From Prosthecobacter vanneervenii (GTDB lineage: Bacteria; Verrucomicrobiota; Verrucomicrobiia; Verrucomicrobiales; Verrucomicrobiaceae), in NCBI RefSeq assembly GCF_014203095.1, contig NZ_JACHIG010000003.1:434001-498000 (forward strand): a stretch of DNA of 64,000 nucleotides, read 5' to 3'. How positions within the stretch are numbered: position 1 is the stretch's first letter; each line of letters begins with the position of its first letter. Of the stretch, positions 34,069 to 43,250 are shown one piece after another. Under the pieces are notes generated by a model. The model did no database searches and was not told the origin of the DNA. It worked only from the letters and a program-made list of their open reading frames with translations. Made by a program: the position numbers and the translations under genes.

Positions 34069-34532
34069 TGTCCACCCACACCGCCACCATCCGCTGGAAA
34101 AACCAGGGCCCTGATTTCCTCAGCCGCCGTTATTCGCGCGAACATGCGCTCCATTTCGACGGCGGCGCTGTCATGCCAGGCTCCCCTTCGCCGCACATCG
34201 TGCCCGCCCCGTGGTCCAATCCCGCCGGCATCGACCCCGAGGAGCTGTTCGTCGCCTCTGTCTCCAGCTGCCACATGCTCTGGTTCCTCCACGTCGCCTG
34301 CGACGCCGGATTCCTCCCTGAAAGCTATGAAGACGCAGCAGAAGGCATCATGACGCAAAATGAGCGCGGCGTGCTCTGGATCAGCCGCATCACCCTGCAT
34401 CCTAAAATCATCTGGGGTGGCGAAAAGCAGCCTTCTGCCACCGAAGTCGAGCACCTGCATCATCTTGCCCATGAGCAGTGCTTCATTGCCAATTCCATCA
34501 AGACAGACGTCATTGTTCAGCCAGAAAACTGA
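34068..34532 (+). CDS. OsmC-family peroxiredoxin-like protein
   Basis: The product has 154 residues. The first conserved Cys is in FVASVSSCHMLWFLHVAC and the second in HEQCFIANSI, the OsmC/Ohr thiol pair positions. The family reduces organic hydroperoxides. The ATG at 34068 overlaps the previous stop (TGATG), preferred over the GTG nine bases upstream. Confidence 0.88.
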   Translation: MSTHTATIRWKNQGPDFLSRRYSREHALHFDGGAVMPGSPSPHIVPAPWSNPAGIDPEELFVASVSSCHMLWFLHVACDAGFLPESYEDAAEGIMTQNERGVLWISRITLHPKIIWGGEKQPSATEVEHLHHLAHEQCFIANSIKTDVIVQPEN

Positions 34533-34533
34533 C

Positions 34534-35190
34534 ATGAAACCCCAGCCCGCCCCCCAGATTTTCGAAGGCCGCTTTGTCACCCTCACACCGCTGGATGTGG
34601 CTGCGGATGTGGCAGAACTCCACGCCATCTCGCATGTCGATGAAACCACACGCAAACTTTGGCGCTTCATGCCCCGCGGTCCTTTTTCCGATGTCGCAGA
34701 GCAGGCCGCCTTTCTCCGCGAATGGCAGGCCACGCCCAATGTCATCGCCTTCACCGTGCGCACGAGCGGCACCCACCAGCCCCTCGGCAGCATCTCGCTC
34801 ATGAGCATCCGTGCCGAGCACGGCGTGGCAGAGCTCGGAAACATCTGGTACGCACCAGCAGCCCAGCGCACCAAGGCCAACACCGAATCCTGCTACCTGC
34901 TGCTGCGCTACTGCTTCGAAAAACTCGGCTATCGCCGCATGGAGTGGAAATGCGACGCACGCAATGAACCCAGCAGGAATGCAGCCCTCCGCCTCGGCTT
35001 CACCTTTGAAGGCATCTTCCGCCAGCACATGATCATCAAGGGCGAAAACCGCGACACCGCCTGGTTTGCCATGCTCGACCACGAATGGCCGCAAATCTCG
35101 GCAGCCATGCGCAAATGGTTGTATGTGGATGACTCAGTTTCCCTCGGGCGATTAATCGCAGAAAGTCGCAGCGTACAGTCAGGCGCATGA
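34534..35190 (+). CDS. RimJ/RimL-type GNAT acetyltransferase
   Basis: The product has 218 residues. The start MKPQPAP lies one base after the OsmC stop. RimL-type features: FEGRFVTLTPL at the front, then GNIWYAPAAQRTKANTE and a RNEPSRNAALRLGFTFEG block, the canonical N-x-x-S-x-x-A-x-x-L-G-F-x-x-E-G. The acceptor is probably a protein N-terminus or small amine, unproven. It overlaps the next gene by four bases. Confidence 0.88.
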   Translation: MKPQPAPQIFEGRFVTLTPLDVAADVAELHAISHVDETTRKLWRFMPRGPFSDVAEQAAFLREWQATPNVIAFTVRTSGTHQPLGSISLMSIRAEHGVAELGNIWYAPAAQRTKANTESCYLLLRYCFEKLGYRRMEWKCDARNEPSRNAALRLGFTFEGIFRQHMIIKGENRDTAWFAMLDHEWPQISAAMRKWLYVDDSVSLGRLIAESRSVQSGA

Positions 35191-36314
35191 AGCACGCCCT
35201 TTTCCTCCTGCTGACCACCTCCATGGTTGTCGCCGCTGACCCAAAACCCAAGCCCGAATTTCAATACAAGACCGAAGGCATCCAGGTCAGCATTCCCACG
35301 GCAGATGAGCCCCGCGTGAAGGCATTCGGTCCCGACACCATCAAGGCCGCTGCCAAGTACCTCGATGACGGCGCCATCTGCTGGGTGCGTGAAAAGACCT
35401 GCGTCAACTGCCACACCACCGGCCCCTACCTCAGCGAGCGCCCAGCCCTCTCCCGACAATTCGGACAGCCTCTGGAGGAAGTGCTGGCAGACTTTGTCAA
35501 AACCGTGCCTGCAGAGGTCAAGCCGCAGAAGGAGACGGAAAAGGATGGCATCAAATACTACGGCGGTTCCTGGACCAGCATCTGGCGCTCCCTCGGCCTC
35601 GCCGAATGGGACAAACACGTCACCGGCAAGCTCTCCGCACACACTGAGCGCTCCCTGCATGAGATGCTCATGCGCCAGTCTGCCAACGGCTCTTTCGTCA
35701 GCTATGGCGAGGTGGAAATTCCCCACATCACCACCGACTTCGAGCTTACCCTGCAAGCCGCCCGCGCCGTCACCTCTGCCCCCGGCTGGCTATCCGGCCT
35801 GAAGGATGCGGAATTGCTCGCTCGCATCGAGAAAATGAAGTCCTGGCTGCGCACTGCCGAGCCGAAGAACGACTATGACCGCATCCTGCATTTACAGCTC
35901 GCCCATTACATGCCCGATCTCGTTCCGCAGGCGCAGCGAGATGCAGCTCTGGCCCTGCTTTCGTCCAAACAGCACGCCGATGGCGGCTGGTCACTGCGCG
36001 ACATGTCCGCGCTCAGCGACTGGCATTTCAAGATGAGCGACACCGTGGTGAAACTCGTCAGCAACCTCCCTGACGCTGCCAAACCGGAGAGCGACGCCTA
36101 CATGACTGCCTTTGCAGTCGTTCTGATGCGTCAAAACAACATCCCCGCCAGCGATGAGCGCATCCAGCGCGCCGTCACCTGGCTCAAGCGCGAGCAGCGC
36201 GTCTCCGGCCGCTGGTGGATGCACTCGCTCTACCGGGGCAACTACCACTACATCACCTACATCGCCACCGCCCAGGCCTTGAAGGCGCTGGCTTTGTGCG
36301 ATGAGCTGCACTGA
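35187..36314 (+). CDS. Exported alpha/alpha-toroid protein with a c-type haem motif
   Basis: The 375-residue product has a signal peptide (ends VVAAD). A single CXXCH site, CVNCH, is at residues 72-76, so covalent haem attachment after export is predicted. The rest is helical with the prenyltransferase/squalene-cyclase repeat pattern (SSKQHADGGWSLRD near 250-265, and LKREQRVSGRWWM near the end). Similar modules occur in verrucomicrobial and planctomycete cytochrome-like proteins. The axial sixth ligand and the partner are not identifiable. Confidence 0.75.
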   Translation: MKHALFLLLTTSMVVAADPKPKPEFQYKTEGIQVSIPTADEPRVKAFGPDTIKAAAKYLDDGAICWVREKTCVNCHTTGPYLSERPALSRQFGQPLEEVLADFVKTVPAEVKPQKETEKDGIKYYGGSWTSIWRSLGLAEWDKHVTGKLSAHTERSLHEMLMRQSANGSFVSYGEVEIPHITTDFELTLQAARAVTSAPGWLSGLKDAELLARIEKMKSWLRTAEPKNDYDRILHLQLAHYMPDLVPQAQRDAALALLSSKQHADGGWSLRDMSALSDWHFKMSDTVVKLVSNLPDAAKPESDAYMTAFAVVLMRQNNIPASDERIQRAVTWLKREQRVSGRWWMHSLYRGNYHYITYIATAQALKALALCDELH

Positions 36315-36317
36315 GTT

Positions 36318-37130
36318 TCATCTTCGTGCACGCCGATACGCCGCCGGCGACTCGCCCATGCGCTTGCGGAAGTGCTGGGTGAAGCTGCTGGCATCCACAA
36401 ACCCGCACTGCTGCGCGATCTCGCTGGCGGTCATCGTCGTCCGCTCCAGCAGCTGCACCGCCGCCAGCACCCGCGTCTTAATCAGAAATTCCTGCGGCGT
36501 GATGCCAAACGCACTCTGAAACCGCCGCTGCAGCTGGCGCAGCGACTGCCCGCAGGATTTGGCCACATCTTCAATCAGCAGCGGCTTGGCGTAGTCATGG
36601 CGGATGATTTCCACCGCCTGCGCCACGGTCTGAAACACCGGCAGCCTGCGTTCAGCTTCATCCGGGCGCCTCAGCGTTCCCATCACGCCCTGAATTTTCC
36701 GCCTGCGGTCAAAAAGCGGCAGCTTCGTCACCAGAAACCAGTCTGGGATACCCTGCGAGTCCCACCACAGCTCCACCCGTTCGATCACCTCCGCCTTGCC
36801 GGCCAGGAGGCGCTTGTCGTCATCCACATAGGCCTGCGCCATGGTGTCCGGGTTCAGGTCGAAGTCTGTGCGCCCGATGATCTCGGAATCGTCCGGCATC
36901 TGGTAGCGCTGCATCAGCCCCTCGCTGGCAAACATCAGATGCCCGGCCTTGTTCTTGGCAAAAAAATACACGCCTGGGATGTGGTCAAAAAGACGCTGAA
37001 ACAGCAGTGTTGGCTCCAGCGCGGCCATCCATGCGGCCCGTTGCCTCCTCCAGCGCACAATTTCCGCCGCAGAGCGCTTGGGGCGCTCGCGGGGTCTCAA
37101 GGGTGCATCAGATCGCCTTGGGGTTGTCAC
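36318..37130 (-). CDS. AraC-family regulator with PAS sensor domain
   Basis: The product has 270 residues. A PAS-like domain at about 45-155 (IPGVYFFAKNKAGHLMFAS, later WDSQGIPDWFLVTKLPLFD) precedes the two-helix-turn-helix AraC domain at about 165-265 (LLIEDVAKSCGQSLRQLQRR, and ASEIAQQCGFVDASSFTQHF). PAS-AraC regulators respond to small ligands or redox state. It is 48 bases downstream of the secreted FAD oxidoreductase gene and convergent with the haem-toroid gene. Confidence 0.88.
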   Translation of the reverse strand: MTTPRRSDAPLRPRERPKRSAAEIVRWRRQRAAWMAALEPTLLFQRLFDHIPGVYFFAKNKAGHLMFASEGLMQRYQMPDDSEIIGRTDFDLNPDTMAQAYVDDDKRLLAGKAEVIERVELWWDSQGIPDWFLVTKLPLFDRRRKIQGVMGTLRRPDEAERRLPVFQTVAQAVEIIRHDYAKPLLIEDVAKSCGQSLRQLQRRFQSAFGITPQEFLIKTRVLAAVQLLERTTMTASEIAQQCGFVDASSFTQHFRKRMGESPAAYRRARR

Positions 37131-37178
37131 GCAAAGCAGGATGGCGTGACGCAGCCCGCGTGCAACTGGCCTGCGGGC

Positions 37179-38615
37179 TCAGCGCGCGATCTTTTCCAGC
37201 ATCGTGCGGCAGTCCTCCCAGGCCACTTCATGGGGCTGGCGCTTGTTCAGTGCGGCCAGTGCCGCCGTCACACCGGCGGCCTCCCCCATTGCCACCGCAT
37301 TGCCCGTCACGCGGTAACTCGCATGGGCCACAAAATCACCGCTGATGCAGCGTCCTGCCATCATGAGTCCGTCCACATCCTTGGCGATCAGCGCACGCAG
37401 CGGAATGTCATACGGGGTGAATTTTTGCACGCCGCCGCGCTCGATGGTCAGCTTGTCATTGTCCGCCTTGCTCTTCGCATGAATGTCCACGCCAAAGGTC
37501 ACGCGCGCCACGGCATCAGGGTGCCGCGCCGCCTGGGTCAGATCCTCCTTCGTCACCACATAACGGCCATGAATGCGCCTGCCGTCCCGCACGCCGATCT
37601 GCTCCGCCGTGGCCACCACCTGCAGCCCGTCCCACACCCCGCCCAGCTTCCGCAGCGCCCGGGTGATGGTAAAGACCTCCTTGCGTGCCCGCACCGTGGC
37701 GGTAGTCATGGCATCGGCGTCATCCGGCCGCACGCCGTATTCATGATTCAGCATCAGCAGCACGATGTTGTCGCGCACATGAAAAATGGTCGGCATCCCA
37801 TAGGAGGGATCCACACCAGCGCGCTGGATTTCGGCCTTAAAGTTGGCTGTTGCCTCCACGTGCCATTTGAGGTCGCCCTGATAAAACGAGATATATTTCC
37901 CCATCTGCGTCACATCCCGCACCACCGCCAGCGCGTTCATGGTCAGCGGCTGGCACGCGCACTCCACCGACTTGTCGTCCTGCGCCATTTTCCCCAGATC
38001 CCAGCTGCAACCCGCCAGCGCCCCCAGCACACCATCACCCGTGGTGTCGATAAACACAGGAGCCCGCCACGCCTCCCGCCCCGAGCGTGATTCGGTGATG
38101 ACGGTAGTAAGCTGCCTTCCCTCGCGATAAGCTGCCACCAAACGCGTGTGCAGGCGGAATTTCACACCCGCTTCGCTGCATAGATCCTCCAGCAGCAGCT
38201 TCATTTCATCCGGCTCATAGACAAAGCGCCCTGCATCCGTGCCTCGACGCGCACCGCGCTCATCAAGCAGCCGCCGGATCTCACGGGTAAACCCCGGCTT
38301 GTCGAAATCAAAGATCCAGGTCAGCAGGCCCGCCGTCCACACACCGCCCAGGCAGCCGTTCGTTTCAAACAAACGCACCCGCGCACCCGACCTCGCCGCA
38401 GCCACCGCTGCCGCCACACCCGCAGGCCCTGCACCGCAGACGATGACATCCGCGTCGTTGACCAGCGGCACAGTGCGATTGGGCTCGTCAAATGTCCCGG
38501 CATCGCCCGGTCCCTCAGCAGCAGACACCCAGGTGGCAGAAGGCAGCACGGCCGGACCTGCGAGTGCAGCACGTAGAAAATGACGACGGGAAAAATCAGC
38601 AGGAGCGGGCTTCAT
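37179..38615 (-). CDS. Tat-exported FAD-dependent oxidoreductase
   Basis: The product has 478 residues from the ATG at 38615. The twin-arginine signal SRRHFLRAALAG is followed by a Rossmann FAD motif (DVIVCGAGPAGVAAAVAAAR near 53-72) and LGGVWTAGL. The C-terminal block GLMMAGRCISGDFVAHASYR and GNAVAMGEAAG is the second FAD contact region of this family. Tat export fits a protein folded with its cofactor. It is divergent from an AraC regulator (38724), which likely controls it. Confidence 0.88.
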   Translation of the reverse strand: MKPAPADFSRRHFLRAALAGPAVLPSATWVSAAEGPGDAGTFDEPNRTVPLVNDADVIVCGAGPAGVAAAVAAARSGARVRLFETNGCLGGVWTAGLLTWIFDFDKPGFTREIRRLLDERGARRGTDAGRFVYEPDEMKLLLEDLCSEAGVKFRLHTRLVAAYREGRQLTTVITESRSGREAWRAPVFIDTTGDGVLGALAGCSWDLGKMAQDDKSVECACQPLTMNALAVVRDVTQMGKYISFYQGDLKWHVEATANFKAEIQRAGVDPSYGMPTIFHVRDNIVLLMLNHEYGVRPDDADAMTTATVRARKEVFTITRALRKLGGVWDGLQVVATAEQIGVRDGRRIHGRYVVTKEDLTQAARHPDAVARVTFGVDIHAKSKADNDKLTIERGGVQKFTPYDIPLRALIAKDVDGLMMAGRCISGDFVAHASYRVTGNAVAMGEAAGVTAALAALNKRQPHEVAWEDCRTMLEKIAR

Positions 38616-38723
38616 GACAGAAAGACGATGGTGGGTTCCAGGCAGCGAGTACGCGTTGCAGTCTGCGGCTTTCACCCCCAGCTTCCCAGCCCAAGTTGTT
38701 AACAAAGATAGCACAAACGAAAC

Positions 38724-39593
38724 ATGCCCGACGCCCACGCCCCAGCCGGCCCATGGCCCACATGGATACGCCGCCAGCTCAGGCGCGGCTGGCCCCGGCG
38801 TGTGCATCTGGCCCTGGAGTCCGGCACTCCATCCCTGCGCGGCGGGCTGCCCGTGCATGACAGCCCGCGCTTCTCCATCTGCCTCTCCGGCACTGGGCGC
38901 TACATCGTCCTGCGGCAGCAGAAGCAGGAAATCATCACGCTGCAGCGCGGGGACGCCATCGTGGCCGCGCCGCACGCGCTGATGGAGCCTCACACATCAG
39001 CGCGCTATCTTGCCATGGGTTTCGTCTTCACGCCGGAAATGACACGTTTCCTGCTGGCCAAGAAAGGCCCGGCCGGCCACCGGTTTCTGCAGGCTCATCA
39101 TGCCTCACGGGCGCTGGATGAGGATGGGCGGCACTTTCTCCAGGCCCTGCAAAACCGCCGCCATGCACCGCCTGATGACTTGGCCGCACGCCGCCTCGTG
39201 GAACTCCTGCTCGTTATGGCCGCTGAGGTGGCCGCGCAGCCAGAGCCTCCGGCCTCCGCTGCTGGCAAGGCGCGCTTCACCTGGCTGGCAGCCTGCAGGT
39301 TTCTACAGGAGAACCTCCATCACCCCATCGGCAGGCAGGATGTCGCGAGATTCCTCCATCTGCATCCCAACCACGTGTCCAGGCTGTTCCGGGAGTTTAG
39401 CGGACAGTCTTTTCTCGATTACCTGCTGCAGGCGCGGCTGGAGCGCGCCCAGCCTTTGCTGAAGGTTCCGCATCGAAACATCACTGAAATCGCGCACGCC
39501 TGCGGCTTCCGTGATTCCAATTATTTTATCCGCTGTTACCGGCGCAAGTTCGGCAGATCCCCCGGCCAAGACCGCCTGTCGCATTTCGAATAA
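38724..39593 (+). CDS. AraC-family regulator with cupin sensor
   Basis: The product has 289 residues. An N-terminal cupin-type sugar sensor (about 30-130, FSICLSGTGRYIVLRQ) is followed by an AraC DNA-binding domain (about 185-280, with RQDVARFLHLHPNHVSRLFR and ITEIAHACGFRDSNYFIRCY). It is divergent from the Tat oxidoreductase gene and 55 bases upstream of the HUMPS-family lyase gene, so it is a likely activator of the catabolic run that follows. Confidence 0.88.
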   Translation: MPDAHAPAGPWPTWIRRQLRRGWPRRVHLALESGTPSLRGGLPVHDSPRFSICLSGTGRYIVLRQQKQEIITLQRGDAIVAAPHALMEPHTSARYLAMGFVFTPEMTRFLLAKKGPAGHRFLQAHHASRALDEDGRHFLQALQNRRHAPPDDLAARRLVELLLVMAAEVAAQPEPPASAAGKARFTWLAACRFLQENLHHPIGRQDVARFLHLHPNHVSRLFREFSGQSFLDYLLQARLERAQPLLKVPHRNITEIAHACGFRDSNYFIRCYRRKFGRSPGQDRLSHFE

Positions 39594-39648
39594 TCTTTGT
39601 CGTGACGCAGATGCGTGGTTCTGCATTAATCTGCACTCACAACCGCCC

Positions 39649-40347
39649 ATGAAACCCATCGTTCAAATCTCCCTCGACCTGACGAACATTGACGAAGCGC
39701 TCGAAACCGCCGCCCTGGCCATGCGTGCCGGAGTGGACTGGCTGGAGGCCGGCACGCCGCTGATCCTCGCCGAAGGTCTGCACGGTGTCCGCGCCCTGCG
39801 CAAGGCTTTCCCAAACACCCCCATCGTGGCCGACCTGAAGACGATGGACGGCGGCTACCTGGAAGCCGAAATGATGGCCAAGGCCGGAGCCACACACGTC
39901 GTGGTCATGGCCCGCGCACACGCAGAAACCGTCAAATGCGTCGTCAAAGCCGGAAAAGACTTTGGCTGCAAGGTCATGGGAGACAACATGATCTCTGAAG
40001 ACATGGTGGCCGGAGCCAAGTGGCTGGAGGATCTGGGCTGTGACTATGTGATTCACCACATCGGCTACGACGAGCGCCGCGGCATCGCCGCCGCCGGCAA
40101 GCGCATGCCCAGCCCGCTGGACCAGCTGCGCGAGGTGGTGAACGCCGTCAAAGTGCCCGTGCAGGCCGTGGGCGGCCTCAGCCTAGAGCAGGCCATCCAG
40201 TGCCCGAAGTATGGCGCTCCGCTCGTCGTTCTCGGCGCCCCGCTGACCATCGACGCCGACGCCTTCAAAACCGCCGACGGCAATCTTGAGGCCTCCCTGC
40301 GCATGATTTGCGAGGCCGTGCATGCTCAGGACGTTCCTGCTTTTTAA
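39649..40347 (+). CDS. Orotidine-phosphate-decarboxylase-superfamily lyase (HPS/KGPDC-like)
   Basis: The product has 232 residues from the ATG at 39649. The beta/alpha-barrel carries the superfamily D-x-K-x-x-D signature at 62-67 (DLKTMDGG), as in 3-hexulose-6-phosphate synthase and 3-keto-L-gulonate-6-phosphate decarboxylase. It ends with a VQAVGGLSLEQA phosphate-binding strand. These enzymes act on phosphorylated ketoses with Mg2+. The neighbouring dehydrogenase, SDR, isomerase and PfkB kinase suggest a sugar-acid or ketose pathway rather than pyrimidine synthesis or formaldehyde fixation. Confidence 0.85.
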   Translation: MKPIVQISLDLTNIDEALETAALAMRAGVDWLEAGTPLILAEGLHGVRALRKAFPNTPIVADLKTMDGGYLEAEMMAKAGATHVVVMARAHAETVKCVVKAGKDFGCKVMGDNMISEDMVAGAKWLEDLGCDYVIHHIGYDERRGIAAAGKRMPSPLDQLREVVNAVKVPVQAVGGLSLEQAIQCPKYGAPLVVLGAPLTIDADAFKTADGNLEASLRMICEAVHAQDVPAF

Positions 40348-40367
40348 TTCCACCTCTTTCCAACCCC

Positions 40368-41393
40368 ATGAAATCCGCCGCCGTCGTCAATTACGCGCCT
40401 GAAAAAGGCTCCGTCGAAGTCCGTGAAATCGAAACCCCAACCATCGGCAGCGAGGACGTGCTCCTCGAAGTGGCCAATGTGGGCGTCTGCGGCTCCGACC
40501 TCCACCAGTGGACCGCCGACCACTCCTGGCCGGTGAACTACCCGGTCGTGCTCGGCCATGAGTTTGGCGGACGCATCGTGGAAGTGGGCAAGGAAGTGGA
40601 AGGCTGGAAAGTGGGCGACCGCGTCGTCTCCGAAACCGCCGCGATCATCAGCCCGAACAACCCAATGACCAAGCGCGGGCTCTACAATCTGGACCCGACC
40701 CGCAAGGGCTTCGGCTACGGCGTGAATGGCGCCATGACGAAGTATGTGCGCGTACCCAGCCGCATCCTGCACCATGTGCCGGACCAGCTTCCCTTTGAGC
40801 AGGCCTGCCTCACCGAGCCTTGCTGCGTAGCCTACAGTGCTGTGGTGAAAAACGCCCGCATCGAGCCCGGCGACCGCGTGGTCGTTCTCGGGCCAGGCAC
40901 CATCGGCATTCTCTGCGCTGCCATGGCACGTCTCTGCGGTGCACAGGTGGCCATCGTCGGCCTGCCGCAGGATGCGCACCGACTTGAAATCGCCAAGCAG
41001 TATGGCTGCGAGGTCATCATCGGTGATGCCAAGCCCTGGGCCACTGCCCGCGACGGCCTGGGCTGCGATGGAGTGATTGACGCTGCAGGTGCGAGCATCA
41101 CGCTGAAAATCGCGCTCGACATCGTGCGTCCGGCCGGGTGGATCAGCAAGGTGGGCTGGGGCCCGCAGCCTCTGGGCTTCAACCTCGACCCGCTGGTGCA
41201 GAAAAACATCACCCTTCAAGGCAGCTTCAGCCACAACTGGCCCATCTGGGAACGCGTCATCGCCCTGCTCAGCAGCGGTCAGTTTGACGTGAAGCCCATC
41301 ATCGGCGGCGTCTGGCCCGTGACCGAATGGCACGAAGCCTTTGAGAAGATGCACAAGGGCGAAGTCGTGAAGAGCGTGCTGCGTCCGGTGTAA
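40368..41393 (+). CDS. Zinc-type alcohol/sugar dehydrogenase (MDR family)
   Basis: The product has 341 residues. Catalytic zinc ligands Cys41 (GVCGSDLHQW), His64-Glu65 (GHEFGG) and a later Glu in TEPCC are present. The NAD motif is GPGTIG near residue 180. The lobe that normally binds structural zinc with four Cys (about 90-115) instead reads without cysteines, so this enzyme probably lacks the structural zinc. It follows the lyase gene by 20 bases. Likely role: oxidation of a hydroxyl of the imported sugar, as in sorbitol or threonine dehydrogenase relatives. Confidence 0.88.
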   Translation: MKSAAVVNYAPEKGSVEVREIETPTIGSEDVLLEVANVGVCGSDLHQWTADHSWPVNYPVVLGHEFGGRIVEVGKEVEGWKVGDRVVSETAAIISPNNPMTKRGLYNLDPTRKGFGYGVNGAMTKYVRVPSRILHHVPDQLPFEQACLTEPCCVAYSAVVKNARIEPGDRVVVLGPGTIGILCAAMARLCGAQVAIVGLPQDAHRLEIAKQYGCEVIIGDAKPWATARDGLGCDGVIDAAGASITLKIALDIVRPAGWISKVGWGPQPLGFNLDPLVQKNITLQGSFSHNWPIWERVIALLSSGQFDVKPIIGGVWPVTEWHEAFEKMHKGEVVKSVLRPV

Positions 41394-41413
41394 CCACCCA
41401 CTCTTTTCATCTC

Positions 41414-42370
41414 ATGAGCTTTCGACTCCTGGCAGCGGCAGCGCTGTCCGTCTGTGGCTGCATGGCCTCGGCCCAGGCACAAGCCCCCAAACCCTCGGTC
41501 TGGATCAGTCCGCCGGGGCAGGACAAGTGCCTGGCCTTTCGGCAGCTTTTTGAGCAGCCGGACGCATGGAAGGAAACGAGAGCGCATATTGATGTGCTGT
41601 TCATCACGGACCTGAACCTGCAGCGCCATTTCAGTGATGATGAGCTGCGGAAGTGGTTCGGCATGATGAAGGAGTGGAAGCTGCGGCTGGCGATGGAGGT
41701 CGGAGCGGTAAAGCCCTGGGGCAAGACCGGCGAAGCGTGCTTCAATGCCGAGCGCAAGAACTGGGAGCATCTGCAAAGCCTGGGGGCGAATCTCTACGCC
41801 ATCGCCATGGACGAACCGCTGGTCTGCGCCCGCGAGCAGATCCACGAAAGCGATGAGTATGCGATGAAGGAGACCGCCAACTACATCGCGCTGGTGCGCC
41901 AGCATTTCACGGATGTGCTCATTGGCGACATCGAGGCCTATCCGTCTGCGAGCGTCGAAGAGCATAAGAAGTGGATTGAGGGACTGCAGCAGAATCTTGC
42001 GGAAAAGAAGGTGCGCGGGCTGGATTTTTACCGCCTGGATGTGGACTGGCTGCGCTTTAACGTGCAGCAGAAAGGCTCATGGAAGGAGGTGCGGCAGTTG
42101 GAGCTCTACTGCCGCCAGAAGAAGCTGCCCTTTTCCCTGATCTACTGGGCCTCCGGCTATCCCGGCATGCAAAAGCGCGGGCTGGCAGATGACAGCACCT
42201 GGTACACCTCCATCATGCAGCAGGGCTATGACTACGCCGCCGTGGACGGCAGGCCGGACCAGATCGTGATTGAAAGCTGGGTGAGCGCGCCTTCCAAATG
42301 CCTGCCTGAAACCGGCGAATGGACCTTCACGCGCTCGGTTTTGGACTTTGTGAAGAAGTTCGTGAAATAG
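41414..42370 (+). CDS. Secreted TIM-barrel-like protein, function unknown
   Basis: The product has 318 residues with a signal peptide ending AQAQ. Strand-helix periodicity with acidic residues at strand ends (VLFITDLNL, LAMEVGA, YAIAMDEPL, LIGDIEAYP, LDFYRLDVDW) suggests a glycosidase-like barrel. The Asp-Glu at AMDEP and the Asp-Glu in GDIEAYP are catalytic candidates. It lies 20 bases after the dehydrogenase gene. Confidence 0.7.
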   Translation: MSFRLLAAAALSVCGCMASAQAQAPKPSVWISPPGQDKCLAFRQLFEQPDAWKETRAHIDVLFITDLNLQRHFSDDELRKWFGMMKEWKLRLAMEVGAVKPWGKTGEACFNAERKNWEHLQSLGANLYAIAMDEPLVCAREQIHESDEYAMKETANYIALVRQHFTDVLIGDIEAYPSASVEEHKKWIEGLQQNLAEKKVRGLDFYRLDVDWLRFNVQQKGSWKEVRQLELYCRQKKLPFSLIYWASGYPGMQKRGLADDSTWYTSIMQQGYDYAAVDGRPDQIVIESWVSAPSKCLPETGEWTFTRSVLDFVKKFVK

Positions 42371-42424
42371 CTTGTGTAATGGGAGGACGCCTGCCGTACT
42401 TTCTTCTCTCATTCCACACCTGCC

Positions 42425-43102
42425 ATGAAATCCCTTCTTTGCCTCGCCCTGCTCTCCACGGCCGCTTTTGCCGTTGATTACCCCCGTGTCATTTTCTCCG
42501 ACGACTTTTCCGCCGACGGCTTCGGCAAGGCCTGGGGCCATTACAAGAGCGCGAGTGTGGTGAAAGGCGGAGTGCTGGTGGGCATCACGGCACCGGAATC
42601 GGACCACAACGCTGTGGATGTGATCCGGATCGCACCGGAGACGGATCTGGAAGTGTCTGTAAAGTTCCAGCTCGTCAGCGACCAGGCCAAAGGCTTCAAC
42701 ATCTGGCTGGATGACAAGGACTACAAAGGCTCGCACGCCGGACACATTTGCAGCATCACGGTGAATCCGAAGGCAGTCGTGGTGGCCGATGCCAAGACCG
42801 GCACGTTCAGCAACGATATTTACACACGCAAGAAAGCCGTTCCACCCACACTGACCGCCGAGGACAAGGCCAATATGCAGAAGTGGACGAAGTCGACACC
42901 CACCACGGTGTCCTTCAAAGAGTGGCACACGCTGACCGTGCGCACTCATGGCGACGTGGTGGAAACCAGCATCGACGGCAAGGTCGTCAATACGTTCCAG
43001 TCTCCCGGAGTCGCGCATGATCACAAGACGGTCGTGAGCATCACCACCAATAAAGTAGACGTGATTTACGACGACTTCAGCATCAAGGGCGTGGCGAAGT
43101 AA
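42425..43102 (+). CDS. Secreted jelly-roll protein (DUF1080/LamG-like)
   Basis: The product has 225 residues with a signal peptide (ends AFAVD). The fold pattern is a concanavalin-like sandwich: IFSDDFSADGFGKAWGHY at the start, a WHTLTVRTHGDVVETSIDGK block typical of DUF1080-type domains, and a closing VDVIYDDFSIKG strand. It may bind or cleave a sugar. A second protein of similar design is at 60545. A good terminator follows. Confidence 0.75.
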   Translation: MKSLLCLALLSTAAFAVDYPRVIFSDDFSADGFGKAWGHYKSASVVKGGVLVGITAPESDHNAVDVIRIAPETDLEVSVKFQLVSDQAKGFNIWLDDKDYKGSHAGHICSITVNPKAVVVADAKTGTFSNDIYTRKKAVPPTLTAEDKANMQKWTKSTPTTVSFKEWHTLTVRTHGDVVETSIDGKVVNTFQSPGVAHDHKTVVSITTNKVDVIYDDFSIKGVAK

Positions 43103-43130
43103 TACTGAGGGACCATTTTGATTCATCGAG

Positions 43131-43160
43131 CGCCGGGGCGGGAACAGCCCCGGCGTTTTT
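43131..43160 (+). terminator. Intrinsic terminator
   Basis: A 9-base perfect stem CGCCGGGGC/GCCCCGGCG around a 7-base loop is followed directly by five T. It lies 29 bases after the jelly-roll gene and ends the transcript that probably began at 39649. Confidence 0.9.
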
Positions 43161-43250
43161 GTGTCTGGAAATGGCGGTGATGCAAAACCTTGCAGCCTGG
43201 CGCATTTCACACAGACTTTGTCGTGGAACTGGTGGATGAAGTTCCGTTAA

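Noticed and set aside
36372..38090. Plus-strand open frame of 572 codons
   Set aside because: Antisense to the AraC and FAD oxidoreductase genes. No family character.
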